Assembly: GCA_031282235.1 (NCBI GenBank)
Contig: JAITED010000024.1
Location: 1 to 13,003 of the forward strand
Length of the DNA stretch: 13,003 bases
Source of the DNA: Propionibacteriaceae bacterium
Lineage (GTDB): Bacteria; Actinomycetota; Actinomycetes; Propionibacteriales; Propionibacteriaceae
Direction: 5' to 3'
A program made the translations under genes and the position numbers. Shown here one piece after another: positions 1 to 7,488 of this stretch (the first letter of the stretch is position 1; every line of letters starts with the position of its first letter). Below the pieces are notes generated by a model. It ran no database searches and had not been told where the DNA came from. It saw nothing but the letters and a program-made list of their open reading frames with translations.

Positions 1-93
1 CGTGGATTTTAGTGTGGGTTCTAGTTAAGTGTACGGGAATTGCGCGGATGCGGCTGTCTCCATACGGGTTGAAGCCGGGTTTAGCGCAAATTG

Positions 94-120
94 GGGGTTC
101 ACGGGGTTCACGGGGTTCAG
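94..120. repeat. Three tandem copies of a 9 bp unit at the 3' end of parA
   Basis: The unit GGGGTTCAC occurs at 94-102 and 103-111, and at 112-120 with a changed last base. The third copy contains the parA stop codon (117-119, TGA on the minus strand), so the repeat forms the gene's end and the first bases of its 3' flank. It is short and could be simple slippage. No gene start is visible in 1-116. In this gene order scpA would be expected further downstream, outside the window. Confidence 0.6.
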
Positions 121-1010
121 GGATGGCGCGCCAAAACCTCTCTGGCCAGCGAGCGATACGCGCTAGCACCGCTGGATGAGGGGGCGTAGGTGGTGATGGG
201 TTCGCCCGCGACAGTGGTCTCGGGGAACTTCACTGTGCGGCGTATTACCGTATGAAACACCTTGTCATCGAACTCTCCCAGCACCCTATCCAGCACTTCG
301 CGGGAGTGTACCGTGCGGTTGTCGTACATGGTGGGCAGGATGCCTATCAGCGTGAGCGCCGGGTTCAGCGATTCGCGCACCCGGTCGATGGTGTGGGTGA
401 GCATCGCCATGCCCCGCAGCGCAAAATACTCGCACTCCAGCGGGATGATGACCCCATCCGCTGCGGTCAGCGCGTTGATGGTGAGCAGCCCTAGGCTGGG
501 CAGGCAGTCGATGAGGATGTAGTCGTAGCGCTCCCGAATCGGGGCGAGCACTTTGGTGAGGCAGCGCTCCCGCGCCATCTCGCTGACGAGTTGCATCTCG
601 GCCACCGACAGGTCGATGTTGGCGGGCAACACATCGAGCCCCGGCACTTTCGAGGGCACTACCGCCTCATCGAACGAAACCCCGATGCCGTGTAACAGCA
701 AGTCATACACCGAATGCTGCAAGGTGTGGACGTTGATGCCCATACCAACCGAGAGACTGGCTTGGGGGTCGAGATCCACCAGCAGCACTTTACGACCCGC
801 TTCCACCAGCGCGCCGCCGAGGTTGATGGTGGTGGTGGTCTTACCGACCCCGCCTTTCTGGTTGGTCATGGCGATAATCTGCGCCCGTTTGGGAGCCTTG
901 GGGTCAGGCGGTGTCGGCACGGGCAGTGTCGGCCACGGGCGCCCCGTAGGGCCGATGGCTCCCGGTTTAATGTCGGCAATATCCTTGACAGTAGCCGCTG
1001 CTTTCGCCAT
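117..1010 (-). CDS. parA: ParA/Soj family chromosome-partitioning ATPase
   Basis: A 297-residue ParA-type P-loop ATPase, which uses ATP-driven binding to the nucleoid to move or position cargo such as a ParB-bound chromosome region. The deviant Walker A motif is KGGVGKTT at residues 52-59, switch I (VDLDPQ) follows at 78-83, and Walker B (ILIDCLPSLG) lies near 165-174. A proline-rich segment of about 40 residues precedes the ATPase core. It lies downstream of xerD, as does the second, scpAB-linked ParA of actinobacteria (Rv1708 type), rather than next to parB near the origin. The ATG at 1008-1010 follows a strong AGGGGAGG that sits only about two bases upstream, an unusually short spacing. 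A 266 bp gap with inverted repeats separates it from xerD, so it may have its own promoter. The family is certain; the partition partner is not visible. Confidence 0.93.
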   Translation of the reverse strand: MAKAAATVKDIADIKPGAIGPTGRPWPTLPVPTPPDPKAPKRAQIIAMTNQKGGVGKTTTTINLGGALVEAGRKVLLVDLDPQASLSVGMGINVHTLQHSVYDLLLHGIGVSFDEAVVPSKVPGLDVLPANIDLSVAEMQLVSEMARERCLTKVLAPIRERYDYILIDCLPSLGLLTINALTAADGVIIPLECEYFALRGMAMLTHTIDRVRESLNPALTLIGILPTMYDNRTVHSREVLDRVLGEFDDKVFHTVIRRTVKFPETTVAGEPITTYAPSSSGASAYRSLAREVLARHP

Positions 1011-1180
1011 ATCCTCCCCTATCGTCCTTGAGATGCGCCCCTTACTTTAGAGATACGCTCCCAGCTTCCCAAACTAACGTCCCCAGCCTACCGTCACCCA
1101 CTGCCATAAATAGGTCAACCTCTCCACTAACCGATAATGATGCCAACAGGTCGTCATGCTGCGCGCAGTTTCGATATTAG

Positions 1181-1223
1181 CCCCCTTCCACGAAGGGGGT
1201 GCCGCCGCAGGCGGCGGGGGTTA
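1181..1223. repeat. Two-hairpin palindromic element, left copy
   Basis: Two adjacent hairpins: CCCCCTTC (1181-1188) pairs with GAAGGGGG (1192-1199) across a 3-base loop, and GCCGCC (1201-1206) pairs with GGCGGC (1210-1215). GGGGGTTA ends the element at 1216-1223. A related copy in inverted orientation lies at 1245-1288, and TAACCCCC (1245-1252) is the perfect complement of GGGGGTTA. The pair makes a 108 bp dyad with a 21 bp centre. It resembles the short non-autonomous palindromes scattered through many genomes. It could also act as a transcription terminator between xerD and parA. Confidence 0.75.
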
Positions 1224-1244
1224 CAGGTAAGTGACGCAAGAAGA

Positions 1245-1288
1245 TAACCCCCGACAGGCTACGCCTGCCACCCCCTTCAAGAAGGGGG
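1245..1288. repeat. Two-hairpin palindromic element, right copy, overlapping the xerD 3' end
   Basis: This is the inverted partner of the element at 1181-1223. TAACCCCC lies at 1245-1252. CAGGC (1255-1259) pairs with GCCTG (1263-1267). CCCCCTTC (1271-1278) faces GAAGGGGG (1281-1288). The xerD stop codon (1277-1279) and the codons for its last residues fall inside this copy. The left and right copies share the outer hairpin and the GGGGGTTA end exactly but differ in the inner stem, where the pairing is kept. That is what compensatory change in a structured element would look like. Confidence 0.75.
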
Positions 1289-2311
1289 CGTCAAAGAGGT
1301 ACGGCGCGCTCGGGGGTGGGAGGCGGCGTACACTTCGCGCAACTGTTCTACGGTCACTAGCGTATAAATCTGGGTGGTGGTTACGGAAGCGTGGCCTAGA
1401 AGTTCTTGCACCACCCGGATGTCTGCCCCGCCGTCTAGCAGGTGGGTAGCGAACGAATGGCGTAGTGAATGGGGGGTTACTTGTTTCAAGCCCACCGCTG
1501 CTGCCCGAGTCTGTAGCACCTCCCAAGCTGACTGCCGTGAAAGGCGCGCACCGCGTATGTTTACGAACAGCGCCGGGGTGCCTTTGCGCCCGGTTGGAGC
1601 AGTTTTATACGTTTTGGTCTGAGCGGCGGCTTCCAGCAACGCCGGACGCCCCCGTATTAAATACGCTTCCAGCGCACTGCGAGCGTATGAACCGAGCGGC
1701 AGCAGGCGCTGCTTATCGCCTTTGCCGATTACCCGCAGACCCAACTCCGTATCGGCTAGCGCCCGCGTCACATCATCCACGTTCAGATTGACGGCCTCAG
1801 ACACCCGCATCCCGGTGCCGTACAGCAGTTCCAGCAGCGCGCCGTCGCGTAAACCCAGCGGGGTCTCCCGCTCCACACCGTCCAACAGCGCCTGCACCTC
1901 AGGGATGGCAAGCGCTTTCGGCAATTTGCGCCCTAACTTCGGCACCGCGAGCGTGGCGGTGGGGTTGTTTTCACCCATCCCCTCCGCGAGCGCAAAAGCG
2001 TGCAGGTTGCGCACCGCCACCACTGCACGCGCCACGCTAGCTGGAGCCAGCGGGCGGTGTGCCTCATCGCCGCTGACCAACGTATGTTCATACTGCTGCA
2101 CTGCCTCCGCAGTGACCCCCTCTGGGCGCTCCACCCCCAGAGCTGCGAGATACCCCAAATACCGCGTGAGGTCGCGCCGATACGCTTTCACCGTATTCTC
2201 GGAGAGCCCCCGCTCCACACTCAACTGCGCCAAATAGTTCTCCAGCCAACGCCGCAGCGGACGGGGAATCCCCGCATCGAGTGAGGTATCCACCCCACTG
2301 CTACGAACCAC
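1277..2311 (-). CDS. xerD: Tyrosine site-specific recombinase XerD
   Basis: A 344-residue tyrosine recombinase that, with XerC, resolves chromosome dimers at dif. The N-terminal SAM-like core-binding domain covers about residues 16-110 and the catalytic domain about 130-335. The full active-site set is present: R169 (GTGMRVSE), K197 (GKGDK), H281 and R284 (HSLRH), H307 (LLGHAS) and the nucleophile Y316 (QIYT). Its place between the NUDIX gene and parA matches the actinobacterial xerD position. GTG (2309-2311) is the start, because AAGGAG (2321-2326) lies nine bases upstream and the ATG in between meets a stop after one codon. Two oddities: an extra Lys/Thr-rich stretch near residues 226-243 compared with what I recall of XerD, and about ten residues after the usual HPRA ending, the last four and the stop being supplied by a palindromic repeat. 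Confidence 0.94.
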   Translation of the reverse strand: MVRSSGVDTSLDAGIPRPLRRWLENYLAQLSVERGLSENTVKAYRRDLTRYLGYLAALGVERPEGVTAEAVQQYEHTLVSGDEAHRPLAPASVARAVVAVRNLHAFALAEGMGENNPTATLAVPKLGRKLPKALAIPEVQALLDGVERETPLGLRDGALLELLYGTGMRVSEAVNLNVDDVTRALADTELGLRVIGKGDKQRLLPLGSYARSALEAYLIRGRPALLEAAAQTKTYKTAPTGRKGTPALFVNIRGARLSRQSAWEVLQTRAAAVGLKQVTPHSLRHSFATHLLDGGADIRVVQELLGHASVTTTQIYTLVTVEQLREVYAASHPRARRTSLTPPS

Positions 2312-2320
2312 CTAAACCAT

Positions 2321-2326
2321 CTCCTT
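2321..2326 (-). promoter_or_regulatory. Shine-Dalgarno site of xerD
   Basis: AAGGAG on the minus strand, nine bases upstream of the GTG at 2311. It decides the non-ATG start of xerD. The remaining spacer towards the NUDIX gene (2327-2416) has GC-rich runs, but I see no convincing promoter or terminator in it. Confidence 0.7.
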
Positions 2327-2416
2327 TTACGCTATTTGCCTCCGAGGGGGGTAAGCCGTTCTAGCTACACAAAAGCAAACCCCTCAACCCAGCGCCCCTC
2401 GTATAAACAAGCAAGG

Positions 2417-3088
2417 TTACTTATCGTTAATGCTACCCGCCGCCAACACTGCATCTTGGTGGAGTTTGTTGCGGCGCATCGGCCAAGGGGCGTCTCCGGG
2501 GCGTAACCCGCCCAAACCACATTCGTCGGAAAGCGCTGCTGACAAGCTCAAACAGCCGATAATCAGGGCGGGGTTTTCTAGGGTTCCGGCGCGGATGCCC
2601 TGCAGCAGCTCAGTAAGCGGAACCCAAGCAAGGCTCATCTCGGCTTCCTCCCCCGCTGCCACAAAATCTTTAGGGCGGCCAACATTTGATAGCCCGCGGG
2701 CTAGATAGATACGGGAGGTCTCTTGCGAGATGCCCGGGGAGGAGTAGAAATCGGCCAGCACATTCCAAGTGGCGGCGGCGAGCCCCACCTCCTCGGCCAG
2801 CTCGCGTTTGGCGGCATCCAGCGGGTTTTCTGCCGCCACATCCAGCAGGCCAGCGGGGGGTTCAATCATACGCATAGCAATAGCGTGACGGTATTGGTCA
2901 ATCACAGCGACCCGACCCACGGCATCGTAGGCGATGATGGCCACGGAACCGGGGTGGGTGAGGTACTGCCGCCGCAACTGCTCCCCACTCGGAGCGAGTA
3001 TCGTATCGGCGTTGAACTGGGCAATCGCCCCGCTGGCTAGCACTTGATGCGCGGTGATAGGCCAGTGTTCCGGTTGGTCAACCAACAC
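2417..3088 (-). CDS. NUDIX hydrolase, ADP-ribose pyrophosphatase type
   Basis: A 223-residue NUDIX protein likely to split ADP-ribose or a related nucleoside diphosphate sugar into AMP and a sugar phosphate. The NUDIX box runs from G80 to L103, with the metal-binding core REL.EEVG at residues 95-102. The preceding YRHAIAMRMIEPPAGLLD stretch is typical of the ADP-ribose pyrophosphatase subgroup (the Rv1700/NudF type). The first glutamate of the box (E87) is one residue further from the glycine than in the generic GX5E pattern. The gene begins with GTG five bases after the pyrG stop, with no clear ribosome-binding site, which suggests translational coupling to pyrG. The linkage pyrG-NUDIX-xerD is the standard actinobacterial order. 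The exact substrate cannot be read from the sequence. Confidence 0.88.
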   Translation of the reverse strand: MLVDQPEHWPITAHQVLASGAIAQFNADTILAPSGEQLRRQYLTHPGSVAIIAYDAVGRVAVIDQYRHAIAMRMIEPPAGLLDVAAENPLDAAKRELAEEVGLAAATWNVLADFYSSPGISQETSRIYLARGLSNVGRPKDFVAAGEEAEMSLAWVPLTELLQGIRAGTLENPALIIGCLSLSAALSDECGLGGLRPGDAPWPMRRNKLHQDAVLAAGSINDK

Positions 3089-3093
3089 GGCAG

Positions 3094-4728
3094 TTACCGG
3101 CTGGCTTTCCGCGCCAACGCCGCCTCAATGAGACCCTTAAACAGCGGATGCGGCCTAGTGGGACGGCTTTTCAGCTCCGGGTGGCCTTGGGTGGCGATGA
3201 AATACGGATGCACCTCTTGCGGCAGTTCCACGAACTCCACCAAGTTGCGGTCTGGCGAGAGCCCGGAGATAACCAGCCCGGCGGCCTCTAAAACCTCACG
3301 GTAGTTGTTGTTCACCTCGTAGCGATGGCGGTGGCGTTCGCTCACATTAGTGGTGCCGTACAGCCGGTGCGCCAACGTACCCTCTTTTAGGGTGGCGGGA
3401 TAGCTGCCCAGCCGCATAGTGTGCCCCAAATCGCCTAGTCCAGCAACGATGTCCTGTTGCTCTGCCATAGTGGCGATCACGGGGTCGGGAGTGTCCGGCT
3501 CAAACTCGCTCGATGCCGCCTGCGTAATACCCGCCAGATGCCGCGCCACTTCGATAGTCATACACTGCAAGCCCAAGCACAGCCCCAGAATGGGGATGCC
3601 GTGCTCGCGGGCGTATTTAATGGCTCCGATTTTGCCCTCCACGCCCCGAATGCCGAAGCCACCCGGGATGACGATGCCGTCAATGCCGCTTAAGCCTGCC
3701 GCCGCGCCCTCCTCAGTTTCGCAGGTGTCGGAGGGAATCCAAGTGACGTGTACTTGCGCCCAGTTGGCGAAACCGCCCGCCCGTAGCGCTTCCGTCACCG
3801 AAAGATACGCATCGGGCAGGTCTACGTATTTGCCCACCAAACCGATAGTGACTTCGTATTTCGGGTGCTTCACCCGCTCCAGCAAGTCATTCCAAGTTTT
3901 CCAGTCCACGTCGCGGAAACTCAAACCTAGGTGGCGCACCACGTAAGCGTCCAACCCCTCGGCGTGCAGCACTTTGGGCACGTCGTAGATGGATGGCGCG
4001 TCGGGGCAGGAAACCACCGCCGCCTCGTCCACGTCGCAGAACATGGCGATTTTGCGTTTGATAGCGGTGCTGACCTCCAGTTCGGAGCGCAACACCAGCG
4101 CGTCTGGCTGGATGCCGAGCTGGCGCAGCGCCGCCACCGAATGCTGGGTGGGTTTCGTTTTCATCTCGCCGGAGGTGCGTAGATACGGCACCAGCGAGAC
4201 GTGTATCAACATCCAGCGGTCGCGGCCAATGTCGCGGCGCACCTGACGGCAAGCCTCCAAAAACGGCTGCGATTCGATGTCGCCCACAGTTCCGCCGATT
4301 TCGTGAATCACCACATCATCGCCCGGTTTGGCAACGCCCAACATGCGAGCCTTGATTTCGTCGGTGATGTGCGGGATGACCTGCACGGTGTCGCCCAGAT
4401 AATCGCCCCGGCGCTCTTTGGCGATGACCGTGGAGTACACCTGCCCAGTGGTGACGTTCGACTCGGCGGTGAGGTTTCGGTCCAAGAACCGCTCATAATG
4501 CCCGATGTCGAGATCGGTCTCCGCGCCATCATCGGTGACGAAAACTTCGCCGTGCTGGAACGGATTCATAGTGCCCGGATCAACGTTCAGATACGGATCG
4601 AGCTTCTGCATCGTGACCCTGAGCCCCCGAGCCGTGAGCAGATTACCCAAGCTGGAAGCAGTAAGACCTTTACCCAAAGAGGAGGCTACGCCCCCGGTAA
4701 CAAAGATGTGTTTGGTGGCGTTCCCCAT
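3094..4728 (-). CDS. pyrG: CTP synthase (glutamine hydrolysing)
   Basis: A 544-residue, full-length CTP synthase, which makes CTP from UTP with ATP and glutamine nitrogen in the last step of de novo pyrimidine nucleotide synthesis. The N-terminal synthetase domain starts with TGGVASSLGKG (residues 11-21) and holds KLDPYLNVDPGTMNPFQHGE (42-61) and the HEIGGTVGDIES stretch (142-153). The C-terminal class I glutamine amidotransferase domain has the oxyanion strand PGGFGIRG (355-362), the nucleophile C384 in LGLCLGLQ, and H516 and E518 in TQGHPE. The ATG at 4726-4728 has a GGAG four bases upstream, inside the 11 bp gap after recN. In many actinobacteria steA and steB lie between recN and pyrG; here they do not. 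Confidence 0.98.
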   Translation of the reverse strand: MGNATKHIFVTGGVASSLGKGLTASSLGNLLTARGLRVTMQKLDPYLNVDPGTMNPFQHGEVFVTDDGAETDLDIGHYERFLDRNLTAESNVTTGQVYSTVIAKERRGDYLGDTVQVIPHITDEIKARMLGVAKPGDDVVIHEIGGTVGDIESQPFLEACRQVRRDIGRDRWMLIHVSLVPYLRTSGEMKTKPTQHSVAALRQLGIQPDALVLRSELEVSTAIKRKIAMFCDVDEAAVVSCPDAPSIYDVPKVLHAEGLDAYVVRHLGLSFRDVDWKTWNDLLERVKHPKYEVTIGLVGKYVDLPDAYLSVTEALRAGGFANWAQVHVTWIPSDTCETEEGAAAGLSGIDGIVIPGGFGIRGVEGKIGAIKYAREHGIPILGLCLGLQCMTIEVARHLAGITQAASSEFEPDTPDPVIATMAEQQDIVAGLGDLGHTMRLGSYPATLKEGTLAHRLYGTTNVSERHRHRYEVNNNYREVLEAAGLVISGLSPDRNLVEFVELPQEVHPYFIATQGHPELKSRPTRPHPLFKGLIEAALARKASR

Positions 4729-4739
4729 AGGTCTCCAGC

Positions 4740-6467
4740 TTACGTTATCTGAGCCGCGTTTATCACATGCCGCGGCGGAAAACTCTTTGCGCTAGCGGAA
4801 GCGCGTGCTAACAGTTCGGCAGCGTGGGCTAACGCGGCCTGTGAGGTGGGGTCGCCGCCCATCATACGGGCGATTTCTGCGATACGGGCATCGCCAGTCA
4901 CCTCTGAGATGTCGGACGCGGTGAGTTCGTCGGTTTCGGATTTGGTAATCACCCATTGCCGCGCAGCGAACGCCGCCACTTGGGCTAGGTGAGTCACCAC
5001 AATCACTTGGGAGGTGTGGGCTAGCCGCGCCAACCGCGCCCCAATTTCGAAGCCGACGGCACCACCGACTCCGGCATCAATTTCATCAAATACGAAAGTG
5101 TTCCCCGGTTCGGCTAGCACCACTTCTAGGGCTAAACGGATGCGGGAGAGTTCACCACCGGAGGCCACTTTTGATAGCGGCGCTAGCTCGGCTCCGGGGT
5201 TGGCGCTGAAAAGCAACTGCACGCTCTCCGCGCCGTATGCCCCCAACTGCGGCAGCGTTTCAAGGGTGAACTCCAGCCGCGCATGTGGCATCGCTAACGC
5301 CCCCAACTCGGCGGCGACCGCTGCGGCTAGCCGCTTTGCTGTCGCCGTGCGCTGTGCAGTGAGGGTGGCCGCCAGTTCAGTTAGCTGTTTTTCTAGCACG
5401 GCGATTTCGCTGGCGATGGTTTCGATACGCTCATCAGAAGCGGCTAACGTCAACACTCGGGCAGCGGTAACACGCTCCCACTCCAACACTTCAGCGATGT
5501 TCGCGCCGTATTTGCGGGTGAGGGTCGCTAACTCTGCACGGCGGGTAGAGATGGCCTCTAGCCGTATCGGGTCGGCCTCCAACGCCGCCAGATACGATGC
5601 CACGTCAGCACTCAAATCGTTTAGGCGCTCCACCACTTCGGCAGCGCTCGCCGCCAACCCCGCCGCTTGCGTATCAAGGCTTGCCAACCGGGTGATGGCT
5701 TTCTTGGCTCTGCCAGCCAATCCGAGAGCGCCGGGGTCGTTCCAATCGCCATCGGATGCCCCAGAGAGCGCATGATTCGCTTCCTCTGCGCTCAATCTGA
5801 GGTCGTCTGTCGCCTGTAAGCGCTGCATCTCTGCGCCCAACGCAGTATCTTCATCTGGCTGGGGGCGTATCGCGCCAATCTCATTCAACCCAAAGTGCAA
5901 CATGTCGAGTTCGCGGGCGCGTTCCCGAGCGTTGTTACGTAAATCTTCCAACTCAGCAAGCAGCGTAACTCGTTGCTGATACAGCGCTTGATAATTGTGT
6001 AATACGTCAGCGAACGCTGCACCGACAGCACGGTCTAACATCTCCCGGTGTTTCGCAGTACTGGTGAGCAACACCTGTTCCGACTGTCCGTGAATCGCCG
6101 CCAACGCGCCCACTACCGTATTTAGCGCAGCCACCGGGGTTTGCACCCCGCCGACGCTGGCTCTGGAACGCCCGGCGCGCAGCAGCCGTGACACCAACAA
6201 TTCGTCATCATCGAGCACGGCTCCGATGTCGTCCAGCAGTTCGCGTATTTTGGAGACGCCCACGAACCGCCCCTCCACCAATGATTGCTGCTCCCCGAAA
6301 CGCACCAGCGAGGTGTCGGCACGCTCCCCCAGCAGCAACCCCAACCCGGTGACGACCATAGTTTTACCCGCGCCGGTCTCGCCGGTCACGGCCGTAAGCC
6401 CCGGCGCGAACTGCAACGTAGCGTCCGCGATAACTCCAATGTTGCTGATGTGCAGGTCAGTAAGCAT
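4740..6467 (-). CDS. recN: DNA repair ATPase RecN
   Basis: RecN is an SMC-like ATPase that gathers and holds broken DNA ends during RecA-dependent double-strand break repair. Residue numbers here count from a TTG one codon upstream of the chosen start. Walker A is GETGAGKT (30-37). Two coiled-coil arms rich in Ala, Glu and Arg follow (roughly 150-390). The ABC signature SGGELSR is at 437-443, Walker B FVFDEIDAGVGG at 459-470 and the H-loop VVTHLAQVA at 491-499. The length, about 575 residues, is normal for the family. I chose the ATG at 6465-6467 over the adjoining TTG because GGGGG (6473-6477) sits five bases before the ATG. A 75 bp spacer with a REP-like palindrome lies between nadK and this gene; pyrG follows after 11 bp. 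Confidence 0.96.
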   Translation of the reverse strand: MLTDLHISNIGVIADATLQFAPGLTAVTGETGAGKTMVVTGLGLLLGERADTSLVRFGEQQSLVEGRFVGVSKIRELLDDIGAVLDDDELLVSRLLRAGRSRASVGGVQTPVAALNTVVGALAAIHGQSEQVLLTSTAKHREMLDRAVGAAFADVLHNYQALYQQRVTLLAELEDLRNNARERARELDMLHFGLNEIGAIRPQPDEDTALGAEMQRLQATDDLRLSAEEANHALSGASDGDWNDPGALGLAGRAKKAITRLASLDTQAAGLAASAAEVVERLNDLSADVASYLAALEADPIRLEAISTRRAELATLTRKYGANIAEVLEWERVTAARVLTLAASDERIETIASEIAVLEKQLTELAATLTAQRTATAKRLAAAVAAELGALAMPHARLEFTLETLPQLGAYGAESVQLLFSANPGAELAPLSKVASGGELSRIRLALEVVLAEPGNTFVFDEIDAGVGGAVGFEIGARLARLAHTSQVIVVTHLAQVAAFAARQWVITKSETDELTASDISEVTGDARIAEIARMMGGDPTSQAALAHAAELLARASASAKSFPPRHVINAAQIT

Positions 6468-6490
6468 CAAATCCCCCGCCGCTCACTACC

Positions 6491-6530
6491 CGTCATTCTG
6501 CGCGAAGCCGCAAGGCGCAGTCGCAGAATC
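6491..6530. repeat. REP-like imperfect palindrome in the nadK-recN spacer
   Basis: ATTCTGCG (6495-6502) and CGCAGAAT (6522-6529) are perfect 8-base inverted arms around an inner GC-rich section (CGAAGCCGCAAGGCGCAGT) that can pair further with itself. It fills most of the non-coding spacer between nadK and recN. The outer word GTCATTCTG...CAGAATC has the look of short palindromic elements that I recall being repeated many times in gut bacterial genomes. No transposase or target duplication is visible. It could also weaken transcription between the two genes. Confidence 0.7.
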
Positions 6531-6542
6531 CAAAAACACCCG

Positions 6543-7448
6543 TTAAACATCAGACCCCCGCCACGAGTGTATCGGCAACTCAAACTTCATCACTAGCCGG
6601 GTGGTGAACGGCTGCTCTTTCAACCGCGCCAGTTTGAGGTTCACCGGGTGCCTAGTCACCACCACTTGCTCCCCACTGCCGACAGCGGTTTCGCGCCGCC
6701 CATCGCACACCACAGCCGCCGTATCCACGGAGCGTTCGTTTAACGTCAACTCCACTAACGAATCGGGGCTGAGCACCATCGGGCGCGCAAACAGGGCGTG
6801 CGCCAACAACGGCACCAGTTCAATAGCCGCCACATCCGGCCACACCACCGGGCCGCCTGCGGAGAACGCATACGCCGTGGAGCCGGTCGGCGTACACACC
6901 AACACCCCATCGCAAGACCACTGTGACAAGGGGCGACGGTCAACACTCACCTGCACATCAATCATGTGTTTTCGTGCGCTTTTCTCAATCGAAGCCTCGT
7001 TGATAGCGAACGTCTCCCACTTCAACTCGCCAGCGCTGTCGTACACCCGCACCCCGACCGTCAGCCGTTCTTCCACTTGGTAGTCGCGCTCCAACACCTG
7101 CTCCACCAGCCGCGCTGTCTCGTGCGCCTCCAACTCCGCTAGGAACCCCACATGCCCCAGATTCACCCCCAGCAGCGGACATTCGCGGGGCAGCGCCCAC
7201 TCCGCAGCGCTAAGGATGGTGCCGTCACCCCCAAACACCACCAGCAACTCCACCACATCGTGCGCCGCAAGTTCACCGAGCGATAACAGTTCCGTAGTGT
7301 GCAGCCGCGCTTTCACATCCGGCAGCCGCCGTTCGTCCACCGCTACCCGCACCCCCGCAGCCAGCAGCCCGCCGCTAAACTCAGCCGCAGCCTCCACCGC
7401 CTCGGGTCGATTAGCGTGTACCCAAACGCCAACAGTCCTGCTCTCCAC
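6543..7448 (-). CDS. nadK: NAD kinase
   Basis: A 301-residue NAD kinase, which phosphorylates NAD to NADP and so supplies the cell's NADP pool. The diagnostic GGDGT is at residues 73-77 (catalytic D75), followed by NLGHVGFLAELE (96-107), the NE pair at 150-151 (FAINEASIEK) and the DGVLVCTPTGSTAYAFSAGG region (180-199). Length and motif order are those of the bacterial enzyme. Translation starts with GTG (7446-7448); only a weak purine stretch precedes it, but the N-terminus RTVGVWVHANRPEA matches where the family begins. In other actinobacteria nadK directly follows tlyA. Here four genes (a DUF3990-like cassette and an S9 peptidase) have come between, and the peptidase ends 40 bp upstream. 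Confidence 0.96.
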   Translation of the reverse strand: MESRTVGVWVHANRPEAVEAAAEFSGGLLAAGVRVAVDERRLPDVKARLHTTELLSLGELAAHDVVELLVVFGGDGTILSAAEWALPRECPLLGVNLGHVGFLAELEAHETARLVEQVLERDYQVEERLTVGVRVYDSAGELKWETFAINEASIEKSARKHMIDVQVSVDRRPLSQWSCDGVLVCTPTGSTAYAFSAGGPVVWPDVAAIELVPLLAHALFARPMVLSPDSLVELTLNERSVDTAAVVCDGRRETAVGSGEQVVVTRHPVNLKLARLKEQPFTTRLVMKFELPIHSWRGSDV

Positions 7449-7488
7449 GCAGACAAGCCTAATGCGTTAGACCGACAATTTTGGGTGT

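Noticed and set aside
1081..1140. TTGACC at 1113-1118 (minus strand) as a -35 box for parA.
   Set aside because: No matching -10 hexamer is found 16-18 bases downstream, so a promoter cannot be supported by sequence alone, although one in this 266 bp gap is plausible.
1181..1288. The facing palindromes as terminal inverted repeats of an insertion sequence.
   Set aside because: Only 21 bp lie between them and no transposase reading frame is present; at most this is a non-autonomous element.
3419..5775. Long plus-strand open frames opposite pyrG and recN.
   Set aside because: They lie antisense to well-conserved enzymes with complete motifs and have no ribosome-binding sites or recognisable domains; they are by-products of GC-rich codon use.
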